This document shows, piece by piece, positions 34,180-44,388 of a stretch of DNA of 64,000 nt. The notes beneath the pieces were generated by a model that was given only the letters and a program-made list of their open reading frames with translations, did not search any database and was not told the origin of the DNA. Origin of the DNA: Hydrotalea sandarakina (GTDB lineage Bacteria; Bacteroidota; Bacteroidia; Chitinophagales; Chitinophagaceae); contig NZ_QKZV01000001.1 in assembly GCF_003254115.1 (NCBI RefSeq), positions 527,585-591,584 on the forward strand, written 5' to 3'. Within the stretch, counting starts at the first letter, position 1; each line of letters starts with the position of its first letter. A program made the position numbers and the translations under genes.

Positions 34180-35844
34180 TTATTGTTGTGAAAACCAGCA
34201 TTCGTATGTATGATAATCTAAATTCAGCCCACCAACTTTTTGTAAAGAAGGGATATCGTACAGATATTCTGAATTATATCGAGGTCTTGCTCTATAAACA
34301 TACTTACCATTATTATTAATAAACAATGTGCCACCACCCGGAACAAAATCAGCATACACTTGTGCACCGGTAACAGGATCTAAATCGGTATAATGAAACC
34401 GACGCATATCAGCCCAGGTTTCATGTACCCCCCAACCGTATAATGCAATGTATTTTTGAAGCATAATTTGGGTTAGCGTTAAATTACCCGGATTAGTTGG
34501 AACAACATTTGGATTAGTTAAATAAGCCGATTTTGATGATGGTGTAATTAAAGCAAAAGAAGGAACATTAAATGAATACTGATTGGCAAGCATATCAAAA
34601 TGTAAAGAAATTCCATTAGTGTATGCAGCTAAGGCTGTAGCTTTATCACCTTTACGATAAGAAGCCTCCGCAATAATAAACTGCATTTCTGAGGCAGTCA
34701 TTACCGGGAATTGTGCTGTATCTCTAAACACAAATCTACCCGAGTCAGCCAAAGGCGCACCTACAGACGTAAATGGATTTCCCCAAAAATTTTTAGGTAA
34801 ATCGGGCGTTAAGATTCCTGCTGAACCTTGACCTGGCTGCACCCCCTTGAATGTACCATTTGAATTTTCACGTATTAAATACCATGCTCTGGGGTCTTGA
34901 ACACCTGTAAATGCAACAGAATTTAATCCAGACAAAAGATTAGCAACGTAGGCAGATTGACGAAGACTTCCAATATTACCTCTAAAAGGACCAAAATAAT
35001 TGGATGTACCTGAAGTTTTTTGCCCGGCAAATTTCAGTGTAATATTATCTGAGTTACTTGCAGGGCCAAGATTTGCATAGTAAATGGCAGAATCGGCATA
35101 GTGATTAGATAAATAAGCAGACTTATTAGACAAGTATTGGTAAGATCGAGCCAATACACCATAAACAAATTTCTTCCATTTATTTACATCGCCTTGATTC
35201 ATGTAAGCATCCCCAATAGCTAAGTTAGCAGCACTTACAGCACCATCAGTTCTGTTTAAATTAGTTAAAGCCCTATAACAAGTAGCCCTAACAGTGTCAT
35301 ACACATCAGATGGGTCATCATAGTTAAATTGCTGCAAACTAGTGTTAAAAGCTTGTTTCAAAATAATACTATTGTATTGATTCACCATTTCTAACCACCC
35401 CCATGCACGAATGGCCTGTGCAACACCAACGTAATCCCATTTCTGCTGTTGGCTACCCCATTCTATAATTCTATTCAAATTTTGGCCTTGACCATAATAA
35501 AACATAGCCCAAACAGAACCTAATAAATCACTGCCACCTACTGTACCACCCATCTGATCGTATTGGGTACCCCCATTATCACTCGAGGTTACTGCATAAT
35601 TATTCCAATACTGTATATACCTGCCAATAATTGTAGCATCACCACCCAAGCCATAACCGCTACCGGCTGAAGAAGCATTACCCAAAAAATTACCTATAAC
35701 ACCCGGCAATAAACTTTCAATGGGCTCAACGGTTTGTGCATTAGGGTTTTGATAAGCAGCATCAATTTTTTTTGAACAACTATTCAAAAAAATTAGTATA
35801 GCTACTAAAGAAAATACACCAGTTTTTATTTTTATATTTTTCAT
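34180..35844 (-). CDS. SusD/RagB-like nutrient-binding lipoprotein
   Basis: 554 residues with a lipobox at FLNSCSKK. The family's helical repeats are seen in QAIRAWGWLEMVNQYN, LARSYQYLSNKSAYL, MTASEMQFIIAEASYRKGDK and the closing YNSEYLYDIPSLQKVGG. SusD proteins cap SusC channels on the cell surface and hold the substrate before uptake. It follows susC by 33 bases. No enzyme gene adjoins the pair, so the substrate cannot be guessed; peptides are as likely as glycans. Confidence 0.93.
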   Translation of the reverse strand: MKNIKIKTGVFSLVAILIFLNSCSKKIDAAYQNPNAQTVEPIESLLPGVIGNFLGNASSAGSGYGLGGDATIIGRYIQYWNNYAVTSSDNGGTQYDQMGGTVGGSDLLGSVWAMFYYGQGQNLNRIIEWGSQQQKWDYVGVAQAIRAWGWLEMVNQYNSIILKQAFNTSLQQFNYDDPSDVYDTVRATCYRALTNLNRTDGAVSAANLAIGDAYMNQGDVNKWKKFVYGVLARSYQYLSNKSAYLSNHYADSAIYYANLGPASNSDNITLKFAGQKTSGTSNYFGPFRGNIGSLRQSAYVANLLSGLNSVAFTGVQDPRAWYLIRENSNGTFKGVQPGQGSAGILTPDLPKNFWGNPFTSVGAPLADSGRFVFRDTAQFPVMTASEMQFIIAEASYRKGDKATALAAYTNGISLHFDMLANQYSFNVPSFALITPSSKSAYLTNPNVVPTNPGNLTLTQIMLQKYIALYGWGVHETWADMRRFHYTDLDPVTGAQVYADFVPGGGTLFINNNGKYVYRARPRYNSEYLYDIPSLQKVGGLNLDYHTYECWFSQQ

Positions 35845-35877
35845 AATATCTTTTTTTTGCTTTGCAATGAAATGAAA

Positions 35878-38800
35878 TTAAAATCCGGCACGTAAACCAA
35901 CATTTACTGAAATGGGTGTGGCTATGTTTCCAAAATCAAATCCAAAAGCCCCTACCCCTTTTGTTGCGGCAGTATTGCCGTTTACAGCAGGATCTGCACC
36001 ATTGTAATTCGTAAACAATATCAAATCATTACCGGTAACAAAAAAACTTAATGATCTAAAACCTTTTAGTTTCTTCACTACATTCTCAGGCATTAAGTAA
36101 TTCAAAGTAATATCGCGTAATCTTAGCCAATTCACATTTTTTTGAATAAACTCCTCATCAGGCATACCGGTAGTTTCACCATAATATGCTGTACTGTTAT
36201 AGTAAGGTGTAATTAAAATATTATTGACTGTAGGATTACTTGTGTTTTCTAACCCATCTTTTAAAACACCGCTTACAACCCTGGGTTTCATTCTATCATT
36301 TGTACGTGGACTTTTTCCGATATTCGTTAAATACATATCGGTTGCATTAAATATATCGCCACCAACTTTTAAATCCCACAAAAAGTTTAAGCTCCAATTT
36401 TTGTAACGTAAGCTATTAATTGTACCCAATGTAAAAGCAGGGTTTCTGTCGCCGATAGGAATAAAGTTTGCATTCACTAAGGGCAAGCCGGTTGATGGAT
36501 TGATTAGAATTTTACCCTGATTATTACGCATGTAACCGTAACCCGTAATTAATGTGGTAGGATGATTTCTTACATAACCGCCACGAGCATTAGCATATAA
36601 CCAAGTATCAGAAATATAATAATCCATATTTTGGGCAATAGAAGCAGGTATAGCAATAACATTGCTCCACATATGATTGAAATTGAAACGAATATCCCAA
36701 CCCCAATCCTTCTTACGAATAGGTGCTACATCCATTGTAATTTCAACACCCTGATTACGTGATTCGGTTGCATTTTGAGTATTTAACACAAATCCGGTAC
36801 CGTAACTGGCCCTAAAACCAACACTAATTTGGTCAGTACAATGTGTGTTATAATATGCTGCTTCCAATGAAATTAAATTGTTGAATAATTTAAATTCTGC
36901 ACCTACTTCATAAGTTTGCTGTTTTTCAGGTTTTAAGTTGGGATTATTATTATAAAAACCGTAAGAATAAGCAGGAATAATTGAACTTGATAAATTATTT
37001 ACAAATACAGATTGGTTAGAATAAGGATCTGCTAACCTTGCAGTTGTTGCCGATGAGGCTCGAAGTTTAGCATAATTAATAACATTCCCTTTTTTAATCC
37101 ATGGGAATATGTCGCTAATTATTGCACTGGCACTAAATCCGGGATAATTATAATTTCTATTGGCTTTAGGGAATACAGATGCAGCCTCAAAACGATGCGT
37201 ATAACTTAAAAATAATAAGTTCTTGTATCCAAAGCCTGCTTCAAAGAAATAGGCAGACTGACGAATGATATTTAAGTTGGGTAAACCATATGCATTACGA
37301 AGTAATCTAATACGCGTACCTGGTGAAGTATTGCTGCTGTCGGTACTAGTAGAATCAATTAATCTGCTTCCGCTAATAGCAAATTCAGAAGTTTCATAAT
37401 CCTGCCACATTGTTCCAACCATTCCACGGAATGAAAAATTTTTAACTGTTTTATTGGCTGTAGCAGTAATGGTATGATTATAACCTTTGTAGGTTAAATA
37501 GTAATTGTCTAACGAACCACCGGTTGCTTGTGTTAACAAACTTGATTCCGGATGATAAAAAGTATAACCATTTGTTTTATAGGTATCATATCCAAATCGT
37601 CCGGCAATATTTAACCATGAAAACGGATGAATATTCACTCCTAAAGTACTTACTATTCGGTCGGTTTTATCCTGACTGTGATTCTTTGCTACACTAAAAA
37701 ATGGATTGTCAATTAACTCTGAATTATAGGTAGTGGCATATAATAAACGCTTATTGCCGGTTTTATCTAAGTAATTAGCTGCATTATCGGTTGTAGGCCA
37801 TGCATATAAATCCAGTAAAAAACCGCCGGCCCCTCTAATGGGTTTATCATTAATGGTATTGATATAAGAGATGGTAGGATTGAAATCAATATATTTATTA
37901 ATTTTTGTATAATTAGAAAGACGTAAATTTATGCGCTTAAAAGTATTGTTGGGAATAACACCATCTTGATCAAAATAAGCACTTGAAAAACGAAAGCCAA
38001 CATTTTTCTTTCCAAAATCAACACTTAAATTATGTGCTTGTGCAAAACCGGTTTTAAAGAAGTTATGAATATTATCATAGGTTTTTGTATCAGAAGGTAA
38101 AGCGGGGCCAAAATAAGTAAATGAGTTAAATAACGGCAATCCATTTGCGCCTGGACTATAATTGTTGTTTAGTTTAGGAAAACGATTTACCCTTTGTATT
38201 CTAAAGCTATTATCATAACCAACTGCAAAACGTCCATTCATATTTGGCCGCTTTGTAGTTATTACTATGGCGCCTGAACTAGCCTGGCTACCATATAATG
38301 CAGTAGCTTCAGGGCCTTTCAATACAGTTACAGATTGAATATCGCTGGGGTTTAAGTCTGCAATACGATTGGTATAATCGTTATTTCTATTTGGCCTGTC
38401 AGAAGCTAAACCAATACCTGAACCACCATTAGAAGTTTCATTAAACGTTGAATTATCTACAATAACACCATCCACAATAAATAATGGCTGGTTACTTAAG
38501 GAGGCAGAATTAAAACCCCTTAAAATAATGCTGGAAGAAGCGCCTGCCTGACCATTGGTAGGCGTGATAGTTAAGCCGGCAACCCTTCCTTGCAAACTAT
38601 TTACAAAATTCTCACGTTGGGTTTCGGCAATTTCCTTTCCGGAAATAGTTTGAACAGAATATCCTAATTCTCTTGGTTTTCTTTTAATATCCATAGCCAC
38701 TACCACTTCATCCAAATCGGCAGCGGCACTTTTCAAACTTAAATTAATCCGTTCACCGGTCACTTTAACAGATTGCGGCGCAAAGCCTACATGGCTAATT

Positions 38801-39036
38801 TCCAATGTTTGCCCTTTAGCAGCCTTAATTACAAATATGCCCTCTTCATTTGTTTGGGTAGCAATATTGGTTCCGGCAACTTTTACAGATACACCCTGAA
38901 TGGGCGTTTTCTTTTCAGCATCTAAAATTTTACCAGAAATGGTTTGTGTTTGCGCATATAAAATTTGTAAACCCAACACAAACATAAGTAGCAGAATAAC
39001 GCCCTTACATTTTCTCATAAGCAATTTTTTAAGCAA
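35878..39036 (-). CDS. SusC/RagA-like TonB-dependent outer-membrane transporter
   Basis: 1052 residues. A signal peptide (to about residue 28, ending LYAQ) is followed by a carboxypeptidase-regulatory-like domain (ISGKILDAEKKTPIQGVSVK), the plug domain (LQGRVAGL, SSIILRGFNSASLSNQPLFI, ALYGSQASSGAIVITTK) and a 22-strand barrel ending in the C-terminal aromatic NVGLRAGF. It imports large nutrients with energy from TonB. The first ATG or Met7 may be used. It heads the operon with susD and DUF4397. Confidence 0.95.
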   Translation of the reverse strand: MLKKLLMRKCKGVILLLMFVLGLQILYAQTQTISGKILDAEKKTPIQGVSVKVAGTNIATQTNEEGIFVIKAAKGQTLEISHVGFAPQSVKVTGERINLSLKSAAADLDEVVVAMDIKRKPRELGYSVQTISGKEIAETQRENFVNSLQGRVAGLTITPTNGQAGASSSIILRGFNSASLSNQPLFIVDGVIVDNSTFNETSNGGSGIGLASDRPNRNNDYTNRIADLNPSDIQSVTVLKGPEATALYGSQASSGAIVITTKRPNMNGRFAVGYDNSFRIQRVNRFPKLNNNYSPGANGLPLFNSFTYFGPALPSDTKTYDNIHNFFKTGFAQAHNLSVDFGKKNVGFRFSSAYFDQDGVIPNNTFKRINLRLSNYTKINKYIDFNPTISYINTINDKPIRGAGGFLLDLYAWPTTDNAANYLDKTGNKRLLYATTYNSELIDNPFFSVAKNHSQDKTDRIVSTLGVNIHPFSWLNIAGRFGYDTYKTNGYTFYHPESSLLTQATGGSLDNYYLTYKGYNHTITATANKTVKNFSFRGMVGTMWQDYETSEFAISGSRLIDSTSTDSSNTSPGTRIRLLRNAYGLPNLNIIRQSAYFFEAGFGYKNLLFLSYTHRFEAASVFPKANRNYNYPGFSASAIISDIFPWIKKGNVINYAKLRASSATTARLADPYSNQSVFVNNLSSSIIPAYSYGFYNNNPNLKPEKQQTYEVGAEFKLFNNLISLEAAYYNTHCTDQISVGFRASYGTGFVLNTQNATESRNQGVEITMDVAPIRKKDWGWDIRFNFNHMWSNVIAIPASIAQNMDYYISDTWLYANARGGYVRNHPTTLITGYGYMRNNQGKILINPSTGLPLVNANFIPIGDRNPAFTLGTINSLRYKNWSLNFLWDLKVGGDIFNATDMYLTNIGKSPRTNDRMKPRVVSGVLKDGLENTSNPTVNNILITPYYNSTAYYGETTGMPDEEFIQKNVNWLRLRDITLNYLMPENVVKKLKGFRSLSFFVTGNDLILFTNYNGADPAVNGNTAATKGVGAFGFDFGNIATPISVNVGLRAGF

Positions 39037-39291
39037 TTTTAGTCATTTTTGAAACTAAATTAAGTTTATTTCGAAATGCTATTTTCATTAAAAATTGCAA
39101 AATACTGCAACTTTACCAGTAATAGCATAAGAAATACGCAACTTAATTGCCAAAACAATCGGCAATACATAATTACAAAGATTTTTTAAATAAAAAAATA
39201 AAAATCAGCAAAAAATCATTTTTTTAATAAAAAACCCGCAAAAAATTGCAAAAAAGAATTTTAATAGGGCATTAAATACACTAAGAAATAC
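39037..39291. other. AT-rich region upstream of susC
   Basis: 255 bases with many A and T runs and no gene. It contains one clear inverted repeat listed separately and must hold the susC promoter; the exact elements could not be placed with confidence. Confidence 0.5.
39146..39166. promoter_or_regulatory. Inverted repeat upstream of susC
   Basis: ATTGCC and GGCAAT arms separated by nine bases, about 110 bases upstream of the susC ATG. Possible operator; the DeoR protein encoded next door is a candidate binder, without direct evidence. Confidence 0.4.
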
Positions 39292-40038
39292 TTATAAAAT
39301 TTTCAGCCCGGCTTCTTTATACCGAGATAAACGAGGGTCGGCAGGATCTAATTCTGTAATTAAAGTATCTATTGCATCCAAATGACAAACTTGAAGACGT
39401 TGTGTAGTATTTACTTTTTCTGATATTGCTAAAGAAACAGTTCGTAATGCATTATTAATCATGGCGCGTTTCACTTCAATTACTTCCCATTCTAAGTCTG
39501 TAATTCCTTTTTCTACATCAATACTATTGGTTCCTAAAAAACAAATGTCTGCCGTAATTTGGCTTAATCTACTAACTACCTCTGCGCCTATGGCAATTTG
39601 AGCATTTTTAGAAAGTAAATTTCCTAAAAAAATTACTTGGCAATTGGGATGATTCAAAAGCTCTAAAGCAACGGGTAAACTAACGGTAATAAATGTTACA
39701 TTTAATTCTTTGGGTAATATTTTTACCATTTCTACAATGGTTGTTCCACCCGAAAGCAAAACAAACATACCATCTCTTAATAGTGATATAGCCTTTTGTG
39801 CAATGATTCGTTTTTCGGTTTGTTGATAAACGATGTTGTTTTGTAAAGTAAAATGAAACGCTTTAGATAAAGCACCACCATGTACTTTGGTTATTTTTCC
39901 TTGTTCATCTAATTCTTGTAAATCTCTGCGAATAGTATCTTCGCTAACATTCATTTGCACACTAAGGTCAGACGATAAAACTTTATTATGTATGTTAATT
40001 TGCTGTAAAATATAAGCCTGGCGTTCCTTCTTTAACAT
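39292..40038 (-). CDS. DeoR family transcriptional regulator
   Basis: 248 residues. The N-terminal helix-turn-helix has ERQAYILQQI, SSDLSVQMNVSEDTIRRDLQEL and EQGKITKVHGGA, the DeoR signature. The C-terminal effector domain has LLSGGTTIVEMVKIL and VEKGITDLEWEVIEVKRAMI and ends in LDAIDTLITEL. DeoR regulators sense sugar phosphates. It lies upstream of the SusCD operon on the same strand and divergent from dnaG; its targets may be itself, the uptake locus or distant sugar genes. Confidence 0.92.
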   Translation of the reverse strand: MLKKERQAYILQQINIHNKVLSSDLSVQMNVSEDTIRRDLQELDEQGKITKVHGGALSKAFHFTLQNNIVYQQTEKRIIAQKAISLLRDGMFVLLSGGTTIVEMVKILPKELNVTFITVSLPVALELLNHPNCQVIFLGNLLSKNAQIAIGAEVVSRLSQITADICFLGTNSIDVEKGITDLEWEVIEVKRAMINNALRTVSLAISEKVNTTQRLQVCHLDAIDTLITELDPADPRLSRYKEAGLKIL

Positions 40039-40041
40039 ATG

Positions 40042-40053
40042 CTAATATATTAG
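40042..40053. promoter_or_regulatory. Palindrome next to the DeoR start
   Basis: Perfect 12-bp palindrome CTAATATATTAG, three bases before the DeoR gene's ATG and in the gap shared with dnaG. Its purpose is unknown; DeoR autoregulation is possible. Confidence 0.4.
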
Positions 40054-40057
40054 TAAG

Positions 40058-40080
40058 GTTTAATAGTAAAGCTACTAAAC
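40058..40080. promoter_or_regulatory. Candidate DeoR operator between deoR and dnaG
   Basis: Inverted repeat GTTTAATAG-N5-CTACTAAAC with nine-base arms and one mismatch, 20-42 bases upstream of the DeoR gene. Position and symmetry fit an autoregulatory site. Confidence 0.45.
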
Positions 40081-40134
40081 TACAAATAATTTTTAAACTA
40101 CACTGAATTACAGATATTCGTACATTTAAAATAA

Positions 40135-42054
40135 ATGATCTCTCCACAAACCATAGAACAAATTAAAAACAGAATTGATATTCTGGATGTAATTGGCGAT
40201 TACGTAAAGCTGAAAAAACGTGGTGCCAATTATTTAGGCCTTTGTCCTTTTCATAATGAAAAAACACCTTCATTTACCGTATCGCCGGTTAAAGAATTAT
40301 ACAAGTGCTTTGGTTGCGGCAAAAGTGGCAACACCATTACTTTTTTAATGGAACATAATAAACTAAGTTATGTTGAAGCATTAAAATGGTTAGCTGAACG
40401 ATACCAAATTCCAATTGAAGAAACAGCAGTAAGTCCTGAACAAGCACAACAACAACAAACTGCCGATAGCCTTTATATTATTAATTCAAATGCACAAAAA
40501 TTTTTTAGTAATGCACTTGTCAATTCCGATGAAGGAAAACAAATTGCTTTAACTTATTTATATGAGCGAGGCTTTTCCGATGCCACCATACAAAAATTTC
40601 AATTAGGTTATAATCCTTCTGCTTCAAACATATTATCAACGCATTTATTACAACAACAGTTTAATCCCGATTTATTAATAAAAACAGGTTTAATAAAAAA
40701 GAATGGTGAAGAATGGGTTGATAATTACAGAAACCGTATCATTTTCCCAATACATAACAATACAGGAAAAATTATTGGGTTTGGGGCAAGAATTATTGGT
40801 AAGAACGATAAAGCACCTAAGTACATCAACACCCCTGAAAATGAAATTTATGTAAAAAGCAAAGTGCTTTATGGTATTTACTTTGCCAAGCAGGCAATTG
40901 ATAAAGCTGATGAATGTTTATTGGTTGAAGGTTATACAGATGTTATTAGTTTACACCAGGCAGGCATTGAGAATGTTGTTGCCAGCGGTGGAACCTCGCT
41001 AACGGTTGAGCAATTACGAAACATAAAAAAATACACAGATAATTTAACAATTATATACGACGGTGATGCTGCAGGAGTAAAAGCTGCACTACGAGGGTTA
41101 GATATGGCTTTGGAAGAAGGCCTAAACGTAAAACTGGTTTTAATTCCCAATAATGAAGACCCCGACAGTTATGTACGTGCATTAGGTACCAATGCATTCA
41201 AATCTTTTATTGCAGAAAACAAGAAAGATTTTATCATTTTTCAATTAGAGCTGCTTTTAAAAGAAGCAGGAAATGATGTTACGAAGAAGAATGCAGTTGT
41301 AAACCAAATTGCAGAAACGCTAAGTAAAGTTAATAAGGCAGAAGATTTTTCAAAACAGCAACAATATGTAAAACAAAGTGCAGCCTTATTAAATGTTGAT
41401 GAAGCGGGATTGTATAATTTGATAAATACCTACAAAAGAAATGAGTTAGCCAAAGCAGAAAAGAAAAACATATCGAATAATACAATTTTAACTGAGACCA
41501 ATAATATACCTGCAGAAACGGATTATAATAGTTTAGTTCAGCAAGATGAACCGCATGAACGGAACTTACTGAGAGCGCTATTAGAACATGGTTTAAAAAA
41601 ATGGGAAGATGATACTACAATGGCCGACTTTATTTTTCATGAAATTGAAAATTTTGAAATTGACAACAACTTGATTCTTCAAATTTTCAATGAATACAAA
41701 TCACTTTACATACAAGGGCAACAACCCACTGAAAAAACTTTTTTGTACCATGAAAATAACAACATTCGCCAATTGGTAATTGCTGCCACTGTATCACCAT
41801 ATGAATTAAGTCAGAAATGGGATGAAAAAATTGAGGGCTTAAATATAACCAATCGAGATGTTGCTCATCAAGACGTGCTTTTAAGTGTAAATTATTTTAA
41901 ATTGAGAAAAATTAAAAAGATGTTTCTTCAAAATCAAAAAGATATGGAGAATGCTGATTTAGATGAACAATTGCGCTTAATTGAGGTACACAAGCACTTA
42001 AAACAAATAGAAAAAGAACTGACACAGCAAATAGGTACCGTTATTTTAAAATAA
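40135..42054 (+). CDS. dnaG: DNA primase
   Basis: 639 residues, making RNA primers for replication. The zinc-binding domain has C37, H40, C58 and C61 (CPFHNEKTPSF and CFGCGKSGN). The polymerase core holds GFGARIIG, the TOPRIM Glu in LLVEGYTDV and the acidic pair in IYDGDAAG. The C-terminal domain that contacts the helicase is long and helical. Length is normal for the family. It is a single gene, divergent from the DeoR gene and convergent with the CYTH gene. Confidence 0.96.
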   Translation: MISPQTIEQIKNRIDILDVIGDYVKLKKRGANYLGLCPFHNEKTPSFTVSPVKELYKCFGCGKSGNTITFLMEHNKLSYVEALKWLAERYQIPIEETAVSPEQAQQQQTADSLYIINSNAQKFFSNALVNSDEGKQIALTYLYERGFSDATIQKFQLGYNPSASNILSTHLLQQQFNPDLLIKTGLIKKNGEEWVDNYRNRIIFPIHNNTGKIIGFGARIIGKNDKAPKYINTPENEIYVKSKVLYGIYFAKQAIDKADECLLVEGYTDVISLHQAGIENVVASGGTSLTVEQLRNIKKYTDNLTIIYDGDAAGVKAALRGLDMALEEGLNVKLVLIPNNEDPDSYVRALGTNAFKSFIAENKKDFIIFQLELLLKEAGNDVTKKNAVVNQIAETLSKVNKAEDFSKQQQYVKQSAALLNVDEAGLYNLINTYKRNELAKAEKKNISNNTILTETNNIPAETDYNSLVQQDEPHERNLLRALLEHGLKKWEDDTTMADFIFHEIENFEIDNNLILQIFNEYKSLYIQGQQPTEKTFLYHENNNIRQLVIAATVSPYELSQKWDEKIEGLNITNRDVAHQDVLLSVNYFKLRKIKKMFLQNQKDMENADLDEQLRLIEVHKHLKQIEKELTQQIGTVILK

Positions 42055-42072
42055 TTGGTACTAAAGAAAGTG

Positions 42073-42594
42073 CTATATTTCCCCTAATAGCATATCGCTA
42101 TAACTCACATGAATTAAATCGTCTTTATTTATTTTCAAAGCATTCATGTAATAATTGCATTGTTCGTTCAGTTGTGCTTCTGTTTTGGTTGGATGCATTA
42201 AATTACTGGCTTCAATTTCAACAAAGAAACCTAAGCCTTCAACTTCATCAATGTGAAACTTTACGTTATCTATAAAATATATCTTGCGTTTTTTTTCTAC
42301 TACAACTTTTTTTCCAATTGCACGACTTAACATATCTAACAAAACGCCTGATTCATTAACGGGGTATAATTGAAAATAAGACGGCTTCGGTTCAGCAGTA
42401 TTGGAACGTTCATAGTAAATTAAATTATTTTCAATATTGCCCTGACGCAATTTTAAACGTCCATTAGCTACTTTAAAATAAGTGTCTTTCTGATAATCAA
42501 TGCCTTTAAAATAGGCATTGGCATTTAACAAAAATGCTTCCACTTCTTTTGGGTGAAAGCATTTTGCTTTTATTTCTACATTAATAAATGACAT
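42073..42594 (-). CDS. CYTH domain protein (class IV adenylate cyclase-like)
   Basis: 173 residues. The opening VEIKAKC matches the EIKAK/EIKAR form of the CYTH signature, followed by the charged strand residues DTYFKVANGRLKLRQG, YYERS and EKKRKIYFIDNVKFHIDEVEGLGFFVEIE that line the triphosphate tunnel. CYTH enzymes act on triphosphates, and this subgroup is often named class IV adenylate cyclase, though many are phosphatases. It lies three bases after the DUF3052/YdeI gene. Confidence 0.85.
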   Translation of the reverse strand: MSFINVEIKAKCFHPKEVEAFLLNANAYFKGIDYQKDTYFKVANGRLKLRQGNIENNLIYYERSNTAEPKPSYFQLYPVNESGVLLDMLSRAIGKKVVVEKKRKIYFIDNVKFHIDEVEGLGFFVEIEASNLMHPTKTEAQLNEQCNYYMNALKINKDDLIHVSYSDMLLGEI

Positions 42595-42597
42595 ATT

Positions 42598-43302
42598 TTA
42601 TTTCTCTTGTGGATTCAATTTACCGGCCATTAATTTTTCAATAACTGCTTCCAAACGGCGTTGTTTGGTATCTTGTCTTTTGGCACTTTCTATCCAATTC
42701 ACATATTCTTTTTGATGTGTTGAAGGTAAAGAAGCAAATATTTCCTTAGCCTTCTTGTGTTTTGTGAATATTTTCTCTAATTCAGCCGGCGGTACCACTA
42801 AATTTTTATCAAAATCAATTCTTTTTTTGGTTTCCTTTCTTGCCTCAACAACCGCAGGTGCATTATTGATTACAGTAACAGTTTCAACAGCAACATTTTC
42901 AGGTATAACATTGTTTGAATTACGTTTAAAACGCATAGCACACCAAACATGATCAATATCAATTTGATCAATTGTTTCGTAACCTTTTTCTGTTAAACAA
43001 TTCCAACTGCAATCCCTGTTCAAATCGCTAACAATTTTGCTAGTTTGCTTTGGAAAAGCAATCCATAATTTACTTTCAGCATGTAAGGCACTCAAAACCT
43101 CTTTTAAAATTGAGGTTAGTTGGCATACATTTATGGCAAACACCAATGCAAAATCAACTTTTTTTGACTTTAATAACGGAGTTACATTTTTGGCATAAGA
43201 TAATTTCACAAATTGCTTTTCAATAGATGAAGGCAAACCTTGGATGAGAATTGTCCTTTCGTTGTTGATAGCTAATTTTTCAAATAAACTCATATTCGAC
43301 AT
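42598..43302 (-). CDS. DUF3052-like / YdeI (OmdA) two-domain protein
   Basis: 234 residues. The N-terminal 120 residues resemble DUF3052 (ILIQGLPSSIEKQFVKLSY, KLWIAFPKQTSKIVSDLNRD). After a variable linker the C-terminal 70 residues match the YdeI/OmdA domain: KKAKEIFASLPSTHQKEYV and WIESAKRQDTKQRRLEAVIE. YdeI relatives are linked to resistance to cationic peptides, but the biochemical role is unknown. It is cotranscribed with the CYTH gene. The start may be at Met1 or Met4. Confidence 0.82.
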   Translation of the reverse strand: MSNMSLFEKLAINNERTILIQGLPSSIEKQFVKLSYAKNVTPLLKSKKVDFALVFAINVCQLTSILKEVLSALHAESKLWIAFPKQTSKIVSDLNRDCSWNCLTEKGYETIDQIDIDHVWCAMRFKRNSNNVIPENVAVETVTVINNAPAVVEARKETKKRIDFDKNLVVPPAELEKIFTKHKKAKEIFASLPSTHQKEYVNWIESAKRQDTKQRRLEAVIEKLMAGKLNPQEK

Positions 43303-43435
43303 GCCTAAAACAAATTTCAGGTGATGTAATTGGGAGATGAATAGATTTGCAAAGGTAATGAAATTTATTGGTTTTAGATTATTTTTTCGATCTTAAACGC
43401 AATTTCTTTCATAAAAAAACTTTAATCTTCTTTTT

Positions 43436-44248
43436 TTAATTATTGGCAGGCTTATAATAGGTCAACGCTTCGGGCATTAATGCTTCCAATTTTTTTATTC
43501 TATCTGCATCTGCCGGGTGGTCACTTAAAAAAACCGGGGGCTTAGCACCACCTAAAGCTTCCATGCGTTTCCAAAACGGAATAGCCTCTCGAGGATCATA
43601 ACCGGCCATAGCGGCAAAAATCAATCCATAATGATCGGCTTCATATTCCTGCTTTCTTGAATTAGGTAACAAAACCCCAACTTGTGCAGTTGGTGCATAT
43701 ACTTGATTAAACAAATTAACAGCTTGATCATTATTAGATAAAGCGACATTACCTGCTAATTGAATGCCTTGTGCCAATAATTGTTGGCTCATACGTTCAC
43801 GACCATGTCCGGCCACGGCATGTGTAATTTCATGTCCCAACACAATAGCTAATGCAGTTTCATTTTGGGTTATGGGTAATATTCCTGTGTAAACAACTAC
43901 TTTTCCGCCCGGCATACACCATGCATTTACTTCCTTGCTTTCAACCAAGTTAAACTCCCAATGATAATCTTTTAAAGCATTAGGTTGGCCATGTTCAGTG
44001 TAATATTTTTGAATGGCATTGGCTATACGTTTACCTACTCGCTGAACCATTTCAGCATCCTTATTGGTTAAAGGTACAACCTTATTAGAGGTTAAAAATG
44101 ATTTATACTGTGTAATGGCCATTGCTTGTACTTCGCTTTCAGGCACTAAACTTAATTGACTACGACCTGTAATTGTGTTTCTGCTACAACCTAAAATCAA
44201 TACCGAAGAAAAAAAGATCAATAGTCCTTTACCTATGTTCAAAAACAT
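43436..44248 (-). CDS. M48 family lipoprotein metallopeptidase
   Basis: 270 residues. A lipoprotein signal ends at LILGCSRN (Cys 21). The zinc site HEITH is at residues 139-143 and the third ligand Glu is expected in KQEYEADHYG. FNLVESKEVNAWCMPGGKVVVYTG is typical of the BepA/LoiP/YcaL group. These proteases cut misfolded outer-membrane proteins in the periplasm. There are no PDZ or TPR domains. It is a single gene. Confidence 0.92.
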   Translation of the reverse strand: MFLNIGKGLLIFFSSVLILGCSRNTITGRSQLSLVPESEVQAMAITQYKSFLTSNKVVPLTNKDAEMVQRVGKRIANAIQKYYTEHGQPNALKDYHWEFNLVESKEVNAWCMPGGKVVVYTGILPITQNETALAIVLGHEITHAVAGHGRERMSQQLLAQGIQLAGNVALSNNDQAVNLFNQVYAPTAQVGVLLPNSRKQEYEADHYGLIFAAMAGYDPREAIPFWKRMEALGGAKPPVFLSDHPADADRIKKLEALMPEALTYYKPANN

Positions 44249-44388
44249 ATACTGTAATAGATTTTTGGAGTTTTAAATTATTTCAAATAAAAATATACTA
44301 AAACAGTGCCGAAAATTTGGCGGGTATTAATTCTAAAACTAAATGTAAAAAATAAAAAGCGAGAAAAATTAAATAGTTAAAAGAAATA

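Noticed and set aside
39171-39260. Possible replication origin or AT-rich unwinding element
   Set aside because: Only A/T runs; no DnaA-box cluster was found and dnaG nearby is not a sign of an origin.
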